64,000 bases of DNA, taken from JBBITI01 sp963735055. Lineage in GTDB: Bacteria; Chloroflexota; Dehalococcoidia; Dehalococcoidales; UBA2162. Numbering within the stretch: the first letter of the stretch is position 1; each line of letters starts with the position of its first letter. The notes below the pieces were generated by a model. It was not told the DNA's origin. It ran no database searches and saw only the letters and a program-made list of their open reading frames with translations. The stretch covers positions 1-64,000 of the forward strand of contig CAVTJN010000003.1 of the NCBI GenBank assembly GCA_963735055.1. The letters run 5' to 3'. Positions 19,237 through 28,893 of this stretch are shown one piece after another. Both the position numbers and the translations under genes were made by a program.

Positions 19237-20989
19237 CTATTTCCAGGCGTCGATGCTGTAGGCGGTGGCGCCCCAGCGGTCGAGTTCGTGGGGGCTCGGA
19301 ATATAGCGGCCGCCGCCGATCTGCAGCGAGACCTCTTCCTCACCACCGGCGACGATTATGCAGTTCTGAGAAGGGCTGCTCATGAGCGGGACCATGTAGT
19401 CGTCCGGGAGTTCCTTCCAGCGCTTGCCCGAGGTACCTTCGATGCCCAGCCATCCGTTGGTGGCCTCATCCGGCCAGGACCGGTCTCGGTACTTCGACAG
19501 GGGGATCTTGCTCTTCTCGTAGAGCCACTTGTAGACGTCGTCTTTGGTCTTGAAGCCGATATCGTGGAGGTGCTTGGCCATCTCGGGCACCATGATGAAG
19601 ATGAAACCACCCTCACGGCCGGCCCAGATCTCGGGGACGATGTACTCAAGCCAGTTGTGCGGTCCCGGAACGCCTTTGACTCCGGCTTTCCTCGCCATAC
19701 CGCCGTGGCCGCTGCGCTGCAGCGAGCGGTAACCGCCGGGAGAGAATTGAGCCCCCAGCAGGCCACCGGTCGCCTGACCGGCGAGGACGACGCTCTCATT
19801 CTTCTTGAACCCATGCTCCTCGTTAAGCCCCTTCCAGCCTTCGGGCAGGCCTTCGGTGCTCTCGCCAAAGCAGACGCCGGCCACGTTGAACGGGCTACCG
19901 ATGGCGTTCATCCGGTTTATGCCGGGGACCGCGCCGCCGATGTTGATGGCCATGAGTCTGATAGGTACGGCCGATGGAGGAGTTGACCGGGCTTCCGGGA
20001 CCGATCATCCCGACACCGGTGTTCATGCCGAGCTCTTTAACGATCGGGCCGCTGACGCAGGCCCACTGGCTGAAGAAGACCGTGGTGCCGACGCCGACGC
20101 CTGATTCAGCAATGGCGAGGACTACCGGCAAGTGCTCGGGTTTGCAGCCGGCCATGACCGCATTGGCGGCAATTCGCTCCACTGTGGCCGTGCGCAGCTT
20201 GGGCAAGAAGGTGACTTCGGTCCCTTTCTTGCCGCCCCGCGCGTCGGCCTGGAAGGCGATCACTTCGTCGGGCTTGTGGCTGGTGCCCTTGAGCATCCTG
20301 GCCACCCGCTCCTCGGTGGGCAATACGATGGGCAGCCCGTCGGTGTAGACCGAGATCGGGCAGTTCATCATCGGATGTGTAACGATCCGGGTCTGGGCGA
20401 AGAATTCCTCGGCCTCTTCCATGGTGCCCTCGAAGAGCACTCTCTGGTTGTTGGGCCGGTAAACACCCTTCTTCTTCTCCTCCTCGGTAAGCGCTCTGGT
20501 GAGACCCTCCATTATGGGCTGGATCAGCCGGGCGGCATCCGCCGGTCCGGGGAGGGTGCGGGAAGCTGAAACGAATCTCAGTCCGGGGACGCCGAACTTG
20601 AGGGCGTTGGACTTGACCATCAAGTCCTGGTCTTCGTAGTCGACCAGCATGGTGGGGATGCCGCCTTCTTCCAGATCACAGAGATAGGGCAACTGCCCCA
20701 TCACGGCGTTGCTTCACCACGACACCGCCAGTATGACGGCATCGGTTGTCTTCATCTCCTCGTCGGTCAATCTAACCGGGGTGGGGGTATAGGACTTCTT
20801 TGACGTCCAGTTCACATTGGGGTAGGACTGCCTGAGCTGCCTCTCAAGAAAGATCGTCAGATCGGGCTCTCCGGTGATGCTGATGTGGATGGTCTTGCCG
20901 TCGACCTTGTCGAGACGGGGCGCCAGCGGGACTGTGTCGATCTCGTCTTCGATGCCCAGGGGACTGATGAATTTGAACTTTTCGGCCAT
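19237..20989 (-). CDS. UGSC-like selenoprotein, copy 3, one frameshift
   Basis: From ATG 20989 (after GGAGGAAAG) the protein reads through an in-frame TGA at 20714-20716 (codon 92) in the context VSW-U-SNAVMGQL, matching the other two copies position by position. The N-terminal domain has APRLDKVDGKTI as in UGSC proteins. Position Sec+3 is Ala, where UGSC has Cys. The C-terminal region contains DGLPIVLPTEERVARMLKGT, ATVERIAANAVMAGCKPEHL and a final AYSIDAW. One extra base near 19960 shifts the frame: SIGRTY must be followed by RLMAINIGGAVPG to match the paralogues. Lies divergent from dnaN and 190 bases upstream of the MoxR gene. Confidence 0.8.
20684..20701 (-). promoter_or_regulatory. bSECIS-like hairpin of selenoprotein copy 3
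   Basis: Directly downstream of the UGA, ATGGGGC and GCCCTAT form a 7-bp stem (one G-U pair) with loop AGUU. The loop starts 19 nt after the UGA, within the range known for bacterial SECIS elements, and has a G among its first two bases as required by the published consensus. Confidence 0.75.
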
Positions 20990-21255
20990 TCTTTCCTCCA
21001 GATTTATTTCGTGGCCGGATGCACGAACACCCGCTCGCCGCATTTCGGCCATTCTCAATAATCTTGCCCAATATATACTACAATCCCAGGATTATTACAA
21101 GGCCGAAAAGCGCACCCCGCCACCCTCGTGTACCCCCTGTTTCCTGACCCCCTGTTCCTATTGTGCCCCAGTTGGTTTTGGGATATACTACCTGTTACTC
21201 TGACGCCTGAACCGGGAATGCGTTATTCCACTTCATCTGATCGAGGGGGTGCATC

Positions 21256-22440
21256 ATGAAACTGTCCTGTCTCCAGGAAAATCTCAGTCGCGGCCTCGCC
21301 ATTGTGGGCCGCGCGGTCGCTACGCGCACCACATTGCCGATAACGAACAACGTGCTGCTGGTAACTGATAAGTCGCGTCTCAAACTGGTGGCCACCAACC
21401 TGGAAATGGCCATCAGCTACTGGATCGGGGCCAAAGTAGAGGAGGAGGGCGCCATCACTATTCCGGCCCGCCTGCTCACCGAATTCGTTAATTCCCTGCC
21501 CGCTGACGAAAAGGACGAAAAGGGGCAGAAAAAAGGCGCCGACATCCGGATGGAGTTGAAAGGCAAGACCCTGTCCGTCAAGTGCGCCCGTTTTGAAGCC
21601 CGCATCAGCGGCCTTGATGCCCGCGATTTTCCCCCCATCCCGGTGGTGGGCGAAGGTGTCACCACCAAGGTCGATGTTGACGCCCTGCGCCTGGGCATCG
21701 GCCAGGTGGTCTTCGCCGCGGCGACCGAGGAGTCCCGCCCCGTGCTCACCGGCGTCGACGCCCGGTTTGAAGAGGGGCTGCTGACGCTGGCCGCGGCCGA
21801 CGGCTTCCGTCTGGCGGTGCACAAACTGCCGCTGCTGACACCGGTCAAGGACAAGGCCGAGGTGATCATGCCGGCCCGCACCATGGCCGAACTGAACCGC
21901 CTGATGTCCGACGCTGATGAGGGGGTCGACATCACCCTCAACCCGAACAAGAGCCAGATACTGTTCCGTCTCAAGGACCTGGAGTTGGTCTCGCAGCTAA
22001 TCCAGGGTACTTTCCCCCAGCACTCGCAACTGATTCCGCAGAGCTACAAGACCCGGGTGGTGGTGGACGTGGCCGAGTTCTTAAGAGCCACCAAGACGGC
22101 GTCGATCTTCGCCCGCGACGGCAGCGGCATCGTCCGCATCGTGGTGGGGGCGGCCGCCGAGGCCGCGCCCGGCAAGATGACCATCTCTGCCCGTTCCGAG
22201 GAACTGGGCGACGATTCCGGTGACATCGATGCCGCCGTCGAAGGCCCCGAAGCCAAGATCGCCTTCAACGGAAAATATCTCACCGACGTCCTCGGCGTCC
22301 TGCGGGAAGCCCGGGTGGCGCTCGAGACCACCGGTCCCTCAAGCCCGGGCGTCATCCGCCCCGAAGGCGACAAGGGCGACGTCAGCTTCAACAAGGACCG
22401 GTACGTTCACGTCGTCATGCCGATGTTTGTTCAATGGTAA
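21256..22440 (+). CDS. dnaN: DNA polymerase III sliding clamp (beta subunit)
   Basis: A 394-residue protein with the three-domain clamp plan. Landmarks: MKLSCLQENLSRGLAIVGRA at the N-terminus, RTTLPITNNVLL, ISGLDARDFPPIP at the domain boundary, VLTGVDARFEEGLLTLAAAD and the terminal KDRYVHVVMPMFVQW, close to the universal VMPMR-type ending. It encircles DNA and tethers the replicative polymerase. It is not beside dnaA or recF, so the usual origin cluster is absent. ATG 21256 is used; a GTG six bases upstream is possible. Divergent from selenoprotein copy 3. Confidence 0.95.
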   Translation: MKLSCLQENLSRGLAIVGRAVATRTTLPITNNVLLVTDKSRLKLVATNLEMAISYWIGAKVEEEGAITIPARLLTEFVNSLPADEKDEKGQKKGADIRMELKGKTLSVKCARFEARISGLDARDFPPIPVVGEGVTTKVDVDALRLGIGQVVFAAATEESRPVLTGVDARFEEGLLTLAAADGFRLAVHKLPLLTPVKDKAEVIMPARTMAELNRLMSDADEGVDITLNPNKSQILFRLKDLELVSQLIQGTFPQHSQLIPQSYKTRVVVDVAEFLRATKTASIFARDGSGIVRIVVGAAAEAAPGKMTISARSEELGDDSGDIDAAVEGPEAKIAFNGKYLTDVLGVLREARVALETTGPSSPGVIRPEGDKGDVSFNKDRYVHVVMPMFVQW

Positions 22441-22891
22441 CGTAAATTGGAGCGTGTGAGTTCAGGCGAATGTTGGTCGTGGTCAACAGAAGGGCTTCGG
22501 TGAGAGTTGGACGCCCTCTTTCAGAATTACTCCACGGGGGTCCCCAGACTGATTCGAGCTTGACTATCATGGGTCTAAGAGGTCCCCACTGGGACCTTTG
22601 AGGCTCTTGTTGACGAAGCGGCCGGGCTGAAAGGGAAGGGAGGAGCTGGATGATACTTGAAATACTCGCTGATCATTGAAGCCACAGGACCCATCCTTCT
22701 TTTCCTTCTATTCGATCGACCTTGAGGGATTCAGCGGCGTGGGCCATTCTGTTGAGGACTGCATCTACAAAGCACGATGGGGGATGCAGAACACGGAAAA
22801 TGGAACGGTGCGGCATGGTGATTGGCAGAGGTCTTATCAGAGCCAGACGAAAGGTTGACGGGTTTCAGAGGATGACCTTTGAAGAGTTGTC
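22441..22891. other. Intergenic after dnaN
   Basis: Apart from a terminator-like hairpin at 22580-22597 (AGGTCCC-CACT-GGGACCT) I see no gene, RNA or repeat. Part of it may be the lost 5' end of the broken phosphoesterase gene that follows. Confidence 0.4.
22580..22597 (+). terminator. Hairpin after dnaN
   Basis: Seven-bp stem AGGTCCC/GGGACCT with a four-base loop, about 140 bases beyond the dnaN stop; the T-run is short, so termination is only probable. Confidence 0.4.
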
Positions 22892-23573
22892 ATGACCGAC
22901 GTACACGCCAACCCCGGGACAGCAAACAGACGGGTATGACACATCGTTCATACGGGAGATGCCATCACGATCGGCCCATATCCTGACGAATGCCTGACGT
23001 TCTGCTCAACACGAGGGATACTCGCCTCATCATGGGTAACCACGAGTCTTACTATGTTGAGGGATTGACCAACCCTCGATCGTCCGGAATGAGCGACGGA
23101 GAGGTGCTGCATCAGATCTGGACCCACGAACAGATCAGGCGTGCGTTCAAGCCTGTCGTTGCCCAATGGCCATATCGCCTGGACCTCGAAAACTGTGGCG
23201 TTAATGCCGCCTTCATGCATTACCCTCTTTGGACGCGTCCGGGCGGGACTTCGCCCGGATCAGACTCGTTGAACCGACAGTCGCGGACCTGGAAGCCGCA
23301 TTCTCATCGATCCGTCCGCAATTGGTATTCTGCGGGCATGAGCATTCTCCGTTTGATGTCCGGGGCGCCGCGCTACGTCAATCCCGGTGCCATGGGGTGC
23401 TCCAAGGATTTCCGCTGGCGAGATACGCTACTCTCGAGATCGCGGCGGGGCGATTTCAGGTGGTCCACCATGCCGTAGAATACGACAGGGCCGACCTGTT
23501 CCGGGTGTTTGCCGAGAGGGAAGTGCCCGAGCGGCAATTCATCGAGCGAGTCTTCTTCGGCAAGACAGGCTAA
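22892..23573 (+). pseudogene. Metallophosphoesterase, several frameshifts
   Basis: The fragments are in the right order for a YfcE-like calcineurin phosphoesterase: TDVHANPG (metal ligands DxHxN) at 22892, GDAITIGPYPDECL near 22955, RLIMGNHESYYVEGL (GNHE) near 23030, LVFCGHEHSPFDVRG (GHxH) near 23330, RYVNPGAMGCSKD near 23375, and an in-frame ending to 23573. They lie in three frames, so at least three indels separate them. In active form it would be a metal-dependent phosphodiesterase. Sequencing error and decay cannot be told apart here. Confidence 0.65.
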
Positions 23574-23611
23574 GAATCTGGCACAGCCGAGCACCGCGGG
23601 AGTGAGTGCGT

Positions 23612-24360
23612 ATGGCCATAATGAAGGTTGGACAGGATGCTTTTGGACATGCCGTTTACGACTACCTCAATCGCCCGGAAGGTAAACGGCCACTACAAAT
23701 GGTCGTGGAGAGAGATGACGGCCATTTCTACACAAACACCCTTCGGTTGTATTTCAGAGAATTCGAGGAATGGCCCGCTCACGAGAATAGAGCTATGAGA
23801 TACGTTCGGGGTAGGGTGCTTGACGTCGGGACCGGTGCGGGACGTGTCGCACTGTATCTCCAGAATAGCGGAATAGATGTTGTAGGCATGGACAACTCGC
23901 CGATGGCAATTGACGTGTGCAGGAAACGAGGCGTGGCAAACGCCGTTTTGCTTCCGGCAGAACAGATAAGTTCAGAGTTGGGTACCTTCGACACGGTCAT
24001 AATGCTCGGTTCGCTTTTTTTCGGCAATTCGCAGAGTGTGCGCCGCGTGCTAAAGAGACTCGCCAGGTCACCTCGGACAAAGGACGGATAATTGCCGAGT
24101 GGGGATACGATACCGAAGGCGATATGGAGGAGGAGGATCTCAGCTACCGCAGGCGGAATCTTGAAAAAGGAAGAATGGAGGGACTGTCCCGAATAAGACT
24201 TAGATACAAGAAGTCTGTCACGCCCTGGATCACCTTTGTTGCCGCGTCGGACGCGGAACTGGACCAAATACTTGACGGTACCGATTGGATGCAGGTACAT
24301 CCGTCAATCAGGACGCAGCCATCACCCAGTCCATGGTGGGCTCACCGAGATCACATCTGA
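23612..24360 (+). CDS. Class I SAM-dependent methyltransferase, one frameshift
   Basis: Motif I is GRVLDVGTGAGRVALYL and the acidic strand-2 end is GIDVVGMDNSPMAIDVCRKR, both typical of class I methyltransferases; motif post-II is FDTVIMLGSLFF. The frame shifts near 24065, after which VTSDKGRIIAEWGYDTEGD continues the fold to a stop at 24360. ATG 23612 has GGGAG nine bases upstream. Target unknown. It follows the phosphoesterase in the same direction. Confidence 0.7.
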
Positions 24361-25121
24361 TCTGCCCGGATGTCCCTTTCGGCCTGAATGGCGGCACCCA
24401 ACGCCCCCACCGTTTGCGGATCTTGAGGCACGGTTATCTCAATGCCCAACTTATTCTCCAGAACCCGTCTCATGCACGGGTTGCAGGCCACCCCGCCGGC
24501 AAACACGAACCGGGGCCGCACACCGACGCGGTGGACGGTGGCCGAGACGCGGTCGGCGATCGCCTCGTGTATCCCCATGGCCACTCTCCGACTGTCGGCG
24601 CCGCGTCCGATAAGTGATACTACTTCCGATTCGGCGAACACAGTACACATACTGGAGAGCGCGATGCTCTTGTCGGTTGCTTCCAGAGCGTGAATCCCCA
24701 ATTGTTCCACGGTCATTCCCAGCGCCAATGACATATTCTCCAGGAAGCGCCCGGTACCGGCCGCGCAACGGTCGTTCATTTCGAACCTCACCACCGTCCC
24801 CCCGCTGCCCAGTGATATGACCTTACTATCCTGCCCCCCGATGTCCAGTATCGTTTGCGCGTCGGGATAAAGACTGTGCGCACCGATGGCGTAAGCCTTG
24901 ATTTCGGTGATGACTGAACCGGCGATCCCCTGTTCCATCGCCAGATGGCGTCCGTACCCGGTCGCCACGAGGCGCTCGTAATGGCGCCCGCCGATCAGCT
25001 TCCTTGAGTTGGCGGCCGGATCGATTCCGGTGAACATGACCTCCTGTCTCAAGACCTTGCCGCCGTCCCGCTCCACGATGGCTATGGTGCGCGATCCGAT
25101 ATCAAGGCCGGCGGTCAACAT
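24351..25121 (-). CDS. Activator ATPase of 2-hydroxyacyl-CoA dehydratase/DCCP type (YjiL-like)
   Basis: An ASKHA-fold ATPase of 256 residues. LDIGSRTIAIVERDGGKVL is the phosphate-1 motif, ILDIGGQDSKVI phosphate-2 and FAGGVACNPCMRRVLE the adenosine region. Two cysteines that bind the inter-subunit [4Fe-4S] cluster are in NDRCAAGTGRFLE and SSMCTVFAES. It transfers single low-potential electrons, driven by ATP, to a dehydratase or double-cubane reductase, here surely the broken DCCP gene two genes upstream in the same direction. Confidence 0.88.
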   Translation of the reverse strand: MLTAGLDIGSRTIAIVERDGGKVLRQEVMFTGIDPAANSRKLIGGRHYERLVATGYGRHLAMEQGIAGSVITEIKAYAIGAHSLYPDAQTILDIGGQDSKVISLGSGGTVVRFEMNDRCAAGTGRFLENMSLALGMTVEQLGIHALEATDKSIALSSMCTVFAESEVVSLIGRGADSRRVAMGIHEAIADRVSATVHRVGVRPRFVFAGGVACNPCMRRVLENKLGIEITVPQDPQTVGALGAAIQAERDIRADQM

Positions 25122-25294
25122 GCGGGCCCCCGGATCCCGTCCCTGGTCGTTTCGTTCATTCTTACCCCCTGACCGCCTGAGCCCAGTTGAACCTTCGAGA
25201 TTTCCGTCTCATTCTATTAGCGCTGGTGAAGGCAGGATTGCCCGGCACCCAAAATACCCGGTACTCCGATAAAGATCACGCTCTTCTGCGGAGG

Positions 25295-25651
25295 CTACAT
25301 CGAGATCACCTTACCTGCCTTGAGCATGGCGTCGGTGATGTCATACATGTTGGACACCGTTCCGACCGCAACCTTGTCGGTCAGGCCGAACCGGTCAAGG
25401 CAGGTACCGCAAGCGAGGATATCGATCCCCTGGCCCGAAAGCAGCTTGAGTTCCTCGAGGACCGGCGAATCCTTGACGACCATCCTGACTCCATCGTTCA
25501 TCAGAAGAATGGACCTGGGCTTGATGCGATGGCCGCTCAGAGTATGCAGGTATTTCTGCATCAGCAATGAACCGAGTTGGCGGTCCTCACCACGACCGAC
25601 GATGTCAGATCCTGAGAAGATTACGGTATCAGACTGCGCTGATTCCATCAC
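25295..25651 (-). CDS. yedF: YedF C-terminal (DsrE-like) selenium-metabolism protein
   Basis: A 118-residue DsrE-fold protein. TVIFSGSDIVGRGEDRQLG and ILACGTCLDRFGL, followed by VGTVSNMYDITDAMLKAGKV, match the C-terminal domain of YedF, a family that co-occurs with selenium use. The N-terminal TusA-like domain of full-length YedF is absent. The Cys pair in ACGTC is the probable sulfur/selenium site. It lies between the DCCP gene and its activator, all leftward, so it is probably co-transcribed, and fits the selenoproteins elsewhere in the window. Confidence 0.8.
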   Translation of the reverse strand: MMESAQSDTVIFSGSDIVGRGEDRQLGSLLMQKYLHTLSGHRIKPRSILLMNDGVRMVVKDSPVLEELKLLSGQGIDILACGTCLDRFGLTDKVAVGTVSNMYDITDAMLKAGKVISM

Positions 25652-25805
25652 GTACTACTCCTTCTGTTAATTCGAGACTGCGAGAACGGCCGGCGAGAGC
25701 CTATTCTTTGACCACCAGTACACTGATGGCTTTGACTATGACCTTCACCCTGACTCTCCTTATCCTCAGTATTCTCGTCTCCGCCTCCGGCGGCGGCTTG
25801 CACGT

Positions 25806-25840
25806 GGCCCCGGACAGCAGCATGAAGCTGTCCCGGGGCC
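25806..25840 (-). terminator. GC-rich hairpin after the DCCP gene
   Basis: GGCCCCGGACAGC and GCTGTCCCGGGGCC can pair over 13 bp with one bulge. There is no T-run, so it may instead protect the transcript or weaken expression of yedF and the activator gene. Confidence 0.4.
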
Positions 25841-25849
25841 GTCCGGAAG

Positions 25850-27127
25850 TCACTTGCGGACCATCTCCAGGAACGCATCGACCCTGGTCCTCAGCTGCCC
25901 GGCGTCCTCGTCCGAGTAGTCGGTCTCGACGCGGAGCAGCGGAATACCCTCCTTGGCGAGCGTCCTTTCGACCTTGACCGCTTCGTTGGCATAGGTGTGG
26001 CAGAACTGCAGGTTGTAGTGGACGACCCCGTCGACCCGGTATTCCCTGGCCAGCCTGACGATATCGTCCTGCCGCTCGTCGTTGGGCGTGAAGCAGGCGC
26101 AGTGTATCTTCATGTAGCGGTCGGCGATGGCGCCTTGACCTGGGCATCGATGGTGCTCCGTTCTCGGCGGTCAGGTCGCTGAAAGCCCGGTGCCGATGCA
26201 CGACTCCTCGCAGACCACGACGGCGCCGGCCGATTCGAGCATGTGGTGCAGCTTCCAGTTGGGAATGGCCATCGGGCTGCCGGAGATCAGGATGCGCGGT
26301 GCGTTCTTCGGGAAGACGCCATGACCCGCCTTTCACCCTTTCGTCCAGTTCGTCACACAGGGCATTGATCATCTGCGTATTACGCGTCACGTCGTCGTAG
26401 AACGAGACCTGGGTCACCAGCAGCGCATCCTTTCCGCAGATGGGCACCGGGTTGGCCTTGCGCAGGTTGTACAGCCGCTGGAGGGCGCGGCGGCGGTCGT
26501 TCACCATCTTCGTCGCCTCGGTGAGATTCTCCGAGCGTGATCTTGTTCCCGGTCAGCTTCTCGATGACGCCCTTGAACTCGTCGACTTCACCAGCCCAGA
26601 GGGCGCGGCCTACTTCGGTCTTCTTGTTCGGCACCTCCATGACGTATACCGGCTGGTGCTCTCCGAGAATTTCGAACATCTTCTTCTTGCCGTCGCAGGT
26701 CGTCTCGCCCACGATCAGGTGGCTGGACTGGACGTAGGGGCACAGGCGCCCCAGCTTGAAGCCGAAGGACGACTTGATGAGGGCGCAGGTGTTGCGCGGC
26801 AGGACCTCTTCGGCGATGAGGCACCGAAAAATGAGTCCCGGCGCAGAGTCCGACCGGGATGCCGCCGGCCGCCCAGACGAACTCCTCGGGGACGAAGACG
26901 CAGTAGGTGGCGACGACCTTACCGCCTTCTCTGGCGTGCTCTCGCAGTTCGTGTACGCGGATGCCGTGAATATCACCGACGACGAAGTCGAAGAAGCCCA
27001 TGCCCTTGGGGCGGTCCTTCTGTGAAAGGTAGATGTCGGCGAAAGCAGGGCCGAGCCCTCCCAGCAGGACATCGTGCTGTTTCAGGTCGATGCCGAGTTC
27101 GGTCCACAGTTCTCGATTATCAGCCAT
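25850..27127 (-). pseudogene. Double-cubane-cluster anaerobic reductase (HgdB/YjiM family), at least four frameshifts
   Basis: Ordered segments identify the family: an N-terminal region (MGFFDFVVGDIHGIRVHELR), Cys in GIPVGLCAGTHFSV, Cys in EEVLPRNTCALIKSSFGFKL, CPYVQSSHLIVGETTCDGKK, a middle part DALLVTQVSFYDDVTRNTQM, and a C-terminal VHYNLQFCHTYANEAVKVE. These cysteines bind the clusters that accept electrons from the activator. The segments lie in different frames, breaking near 26840, 26530, 26330 and 26140-26200. Intact, it would reduce a small unsaturated compound at very low potential. Because activator and yedF are intact, sequencing indels are a serious alternative to decay. Confidence 0.75.
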
Positions 27128-27174
27128 TGTTGGATCACTCCTTATCTTTGTATGTCGTGTCTATTCCGGAAAAC

Positions 27175-27210
27175 AAAAAGGCGACGGCCCGAAGATTCCG
27201 GCCATCGCCG
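27175..27210 (-). terminator. Intrinsic terminator in the DCCP leader
   Basis: GGCGATGGCC pairs with GGGCCGTCGCC around a short loop and is followed by TTTTTG. It stands upstream of the coding region, so it would attenuate rather than end the operon. Confidence 0.7.
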
Positions 27211-27333
27211 CACGGTCTAAACACGACCCAATGGCTACGCCACCGCGGCCCCCTCACCTGAGACAGGTGAAACCCCGGAGGTTCTTCGAGCAAAGGACTG
27301 ACGCAGGACCTGCATCCTATTGCAGGTTCATCT

Positions 27334-27366
27334 TCAGGTGAAGCCGAGACGATGAGCCCAAGCCAT
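27334..27366 (-). CDS. Leader peptide MAWAHRLGFT
   Basis: ATG at 27366 sits five to six bases after AAGGAGG, one of the best ribosome sites in the window. The frame is ten codons and ends in TGA; two codons later there is a second in-frame TGA (27328-27330), touching the base of a hairpin. Its place before a terminator suggests a regulatory role by ribosome position rather than a functional product. A chance start cannot be excluded. Confidence 0.4.
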   Translation of the reverse strand: MAWAHRLGFT

Positions 27367-27430
27367 TGCTCTTACCTCCTTTTGAAAGACTTCCCGCTGG
27401 TTCTCGCGGGCTAGTCTAGCATGAACCGAC

Positions 27431-27685
27431 GGAGCAGTGCAAAATCTGACTCCGGGCATTAGTTGAGCCCGGAGAGGGGCTTGCCGGTTGGCTTCTGGCG
27501 GTTGCCGACTGCGTCAAGCTGGCCCCCCTACTCATTGAACTGAAGAACGCCGGGGGAGTATGCTCTTGAAGAGGCCGGACTCCAGAACCCGGCATGACTA
27601 GCTCCGGGGTAACGTCCGTGGGTGTGTCGCTTCATGGGAAACAAGGAAGCCGATCCGATTAGAATCTAGCCGAGGAGTTGACAGA
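27431..27685. other. Divergent intergenic region
   Basis: Carries the promoters of the leftward DCCP operon and the rightward flavoprotein gene. No clear promoter hexamers identified. Confidence 0.35.
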
Positions 27686-28316
27686 ATGAGGGTGTTTGCG
27701 GTAAACGGCAGCGCACGAAAGAACGGTAATTCCGCCACCATGTTAAAACACGCAATCAAAGGCGCGAAGGCGGCAGGGGCGGAGACCAGACTGGTCAATC
27801 TGTTCGACCTGAGCTACAAAGGCTGCACTGGTTGTGAGGCCTGCAAGCTGCTTGGGGGCAAGAGCTTTGGGCGCTGTGCCAAACGGGATGACCTGAGTTC
27901 GATCCTAACGGAGACTATCGACTCGGACGTGCTGCTCATGGCATCTCCCATCTACTTCAACGACGTTACCGGCATGCTTCGCTCCTTTCTGGAGCGTTTC
28001 TGGTTTCCGGCAATTACGTATACAAAGGAACGGAAGCTTCTGTACCCAAAGCGCATCAAAGTTGGCCTGATCTTCACAACGAACGCGCCCTTCGACGTTC
28101 TATGCGGACTTCTATGCGGGCCTTGTGCGTACCTCATCATGGATAGTGGGTCATACGGAGTACGTTACGGCCGAGGATACGTGGCAATTTGACGACTACT
28201 CAAAATACGCCGCGGATATGTTCGATGCAGAGGCCAAACGACGACGCCACCAGGAAGTGTTCCCCGAGGAATGCAGAAAGGCATATGAGATGGGGAATCG
28301 TCTCGCGACGCCCTAG
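27686..28316 (+). CDS. NADPH-dependent FMN reductase / iron-sulfur flavoprotein, one frameshift
   Basis: A flavodoxin-fold protein: VFAVNGSARKNGNSATML is the FMN phosphate loop, then the Cys cluster GCTGCEACKLLGG...GRCAKRDD typical of Fe-S flavoproteins, then DVLLMASPIYFNDVTGMLRS for the isoalloxazine. The frame shifts near 28100, and WIVGHTEYVTAEDTWQFDDY followed by EVFPEECRKAYEMG gives the usual C-terminus ending at 28316. Probably an electron-transfer or quinone-reducing flavoprotein of anaerobes. Confidence 0.75.
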
Positions 28317-28893
28317 ACTCTCATTGAGACTCGGAAGCCCCTGGCGCCATAGTAAGACTCTGCGCCGTTGTGATAGGTGAAGACATGGTCGTAGCGGCGA
28401 TCACAAAAGAGAGCGCCGCCGAGTCTTCGAATTTCAATTGGTGTCTTCACCCAACTCGAGGTCTTGGTATCGAATTTCCCGAGTTTCTGCAACTCCCGGT
28501 ATTGGTCTTCCGTTAGAAGCTCGGTGCCCATGGCGGCTGCCATATCAACAGCGTTGTTTTCCGGCCTGGCGGTCTTTCCTTGATTCCAGTGCTTCACGGT
28601 CGTAACAAACGTTTCTGCGGCCGGCCGGACTCTCGGCAGAACAATCATAGAAGACGTATTCGCCCGTCTTCTGATCCTGACCGACGACGTCGGGTTCGCC
28701 GCCGGTTCTCTCCATTTCATTGAGTGACCACAATGCTTCCAGGCGTTAGCTTCCAGCCTTGGCCTGTACTTTGGCCCATTCAAGACCTTTATGGCGGTTC
28801 ATGTTCTTATCAAAACGGACTCTCAACGCTTCGAGTAGTGTCTTCACGTTGTTCTGGCGACAACTTCCTATTATTGCCGTCTGTGCCTTATTC
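28313..28893 (-). pseudogene. DUF4256 family protein, several frameshifts
   Basis: The pieces recall DUF4256: LLEALRVRFDKNMNRHKGLE near 28820, SLNEMERTGGEPDVVG near 28715, FYDCSAESPAGRRNVCYDRE near 28640, NNAVDMAAAMGTELLTEDQY near 28540 and GALFCDRRYDHVFTYHNGAE near the end. They occupy at least three frames, so several indels are needed. The function of the family is unknown. It ends within the 3' end of the flavoprotein gene (4-base overlap, convergent). Confidence 0.6.

Larger units (their letters stand above)
27128..27430 (-). promoter_or_regulatory. Structured leader of the DCCP-yedF-activator operon
   Basis: Reading leftward: a strong AGGAGG site, a ten-codon peptide (27366-27334), hairpin 27327-27308 (7-bp stem, 6-nt loop), hairpin 27270-27254 (TCACCTG/CAGGTGA), and an intrinsic terminator at 27210-27175, about 50 bases before the DCCP start. 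The order is that of an attenuator. I could not match it to a known riboswitch. Confidence 0.5.

Noticed and set aside
18190..19986. Long open frame on the plus strand (598 codons)
   Set aside because: It lies opposite the MoxR, VWA and selenoprotein genes, has no domain, and results from high GC content.
26440..27261. 273-codon plus-strand frame opposite the DCCP gene
   Set aside because: Shadow of the leftward family-identifiable sequence.
27308..27336. bSECIS after the leader-peptide UGA
   Set aside because: The loop starts only 13 nt after the first UGA (7 nt after the second) and lacks a G in its first two bases, so it does not meet the bacterial SECIS rule.
27211..27430. Known riboswitch (cobalamin, SAM, glycine, fluoride, Moco) in the DCCP leader
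   Set aside because: None of the consensus boxes I remember for these classes is present; left as an unidentified structured leader.
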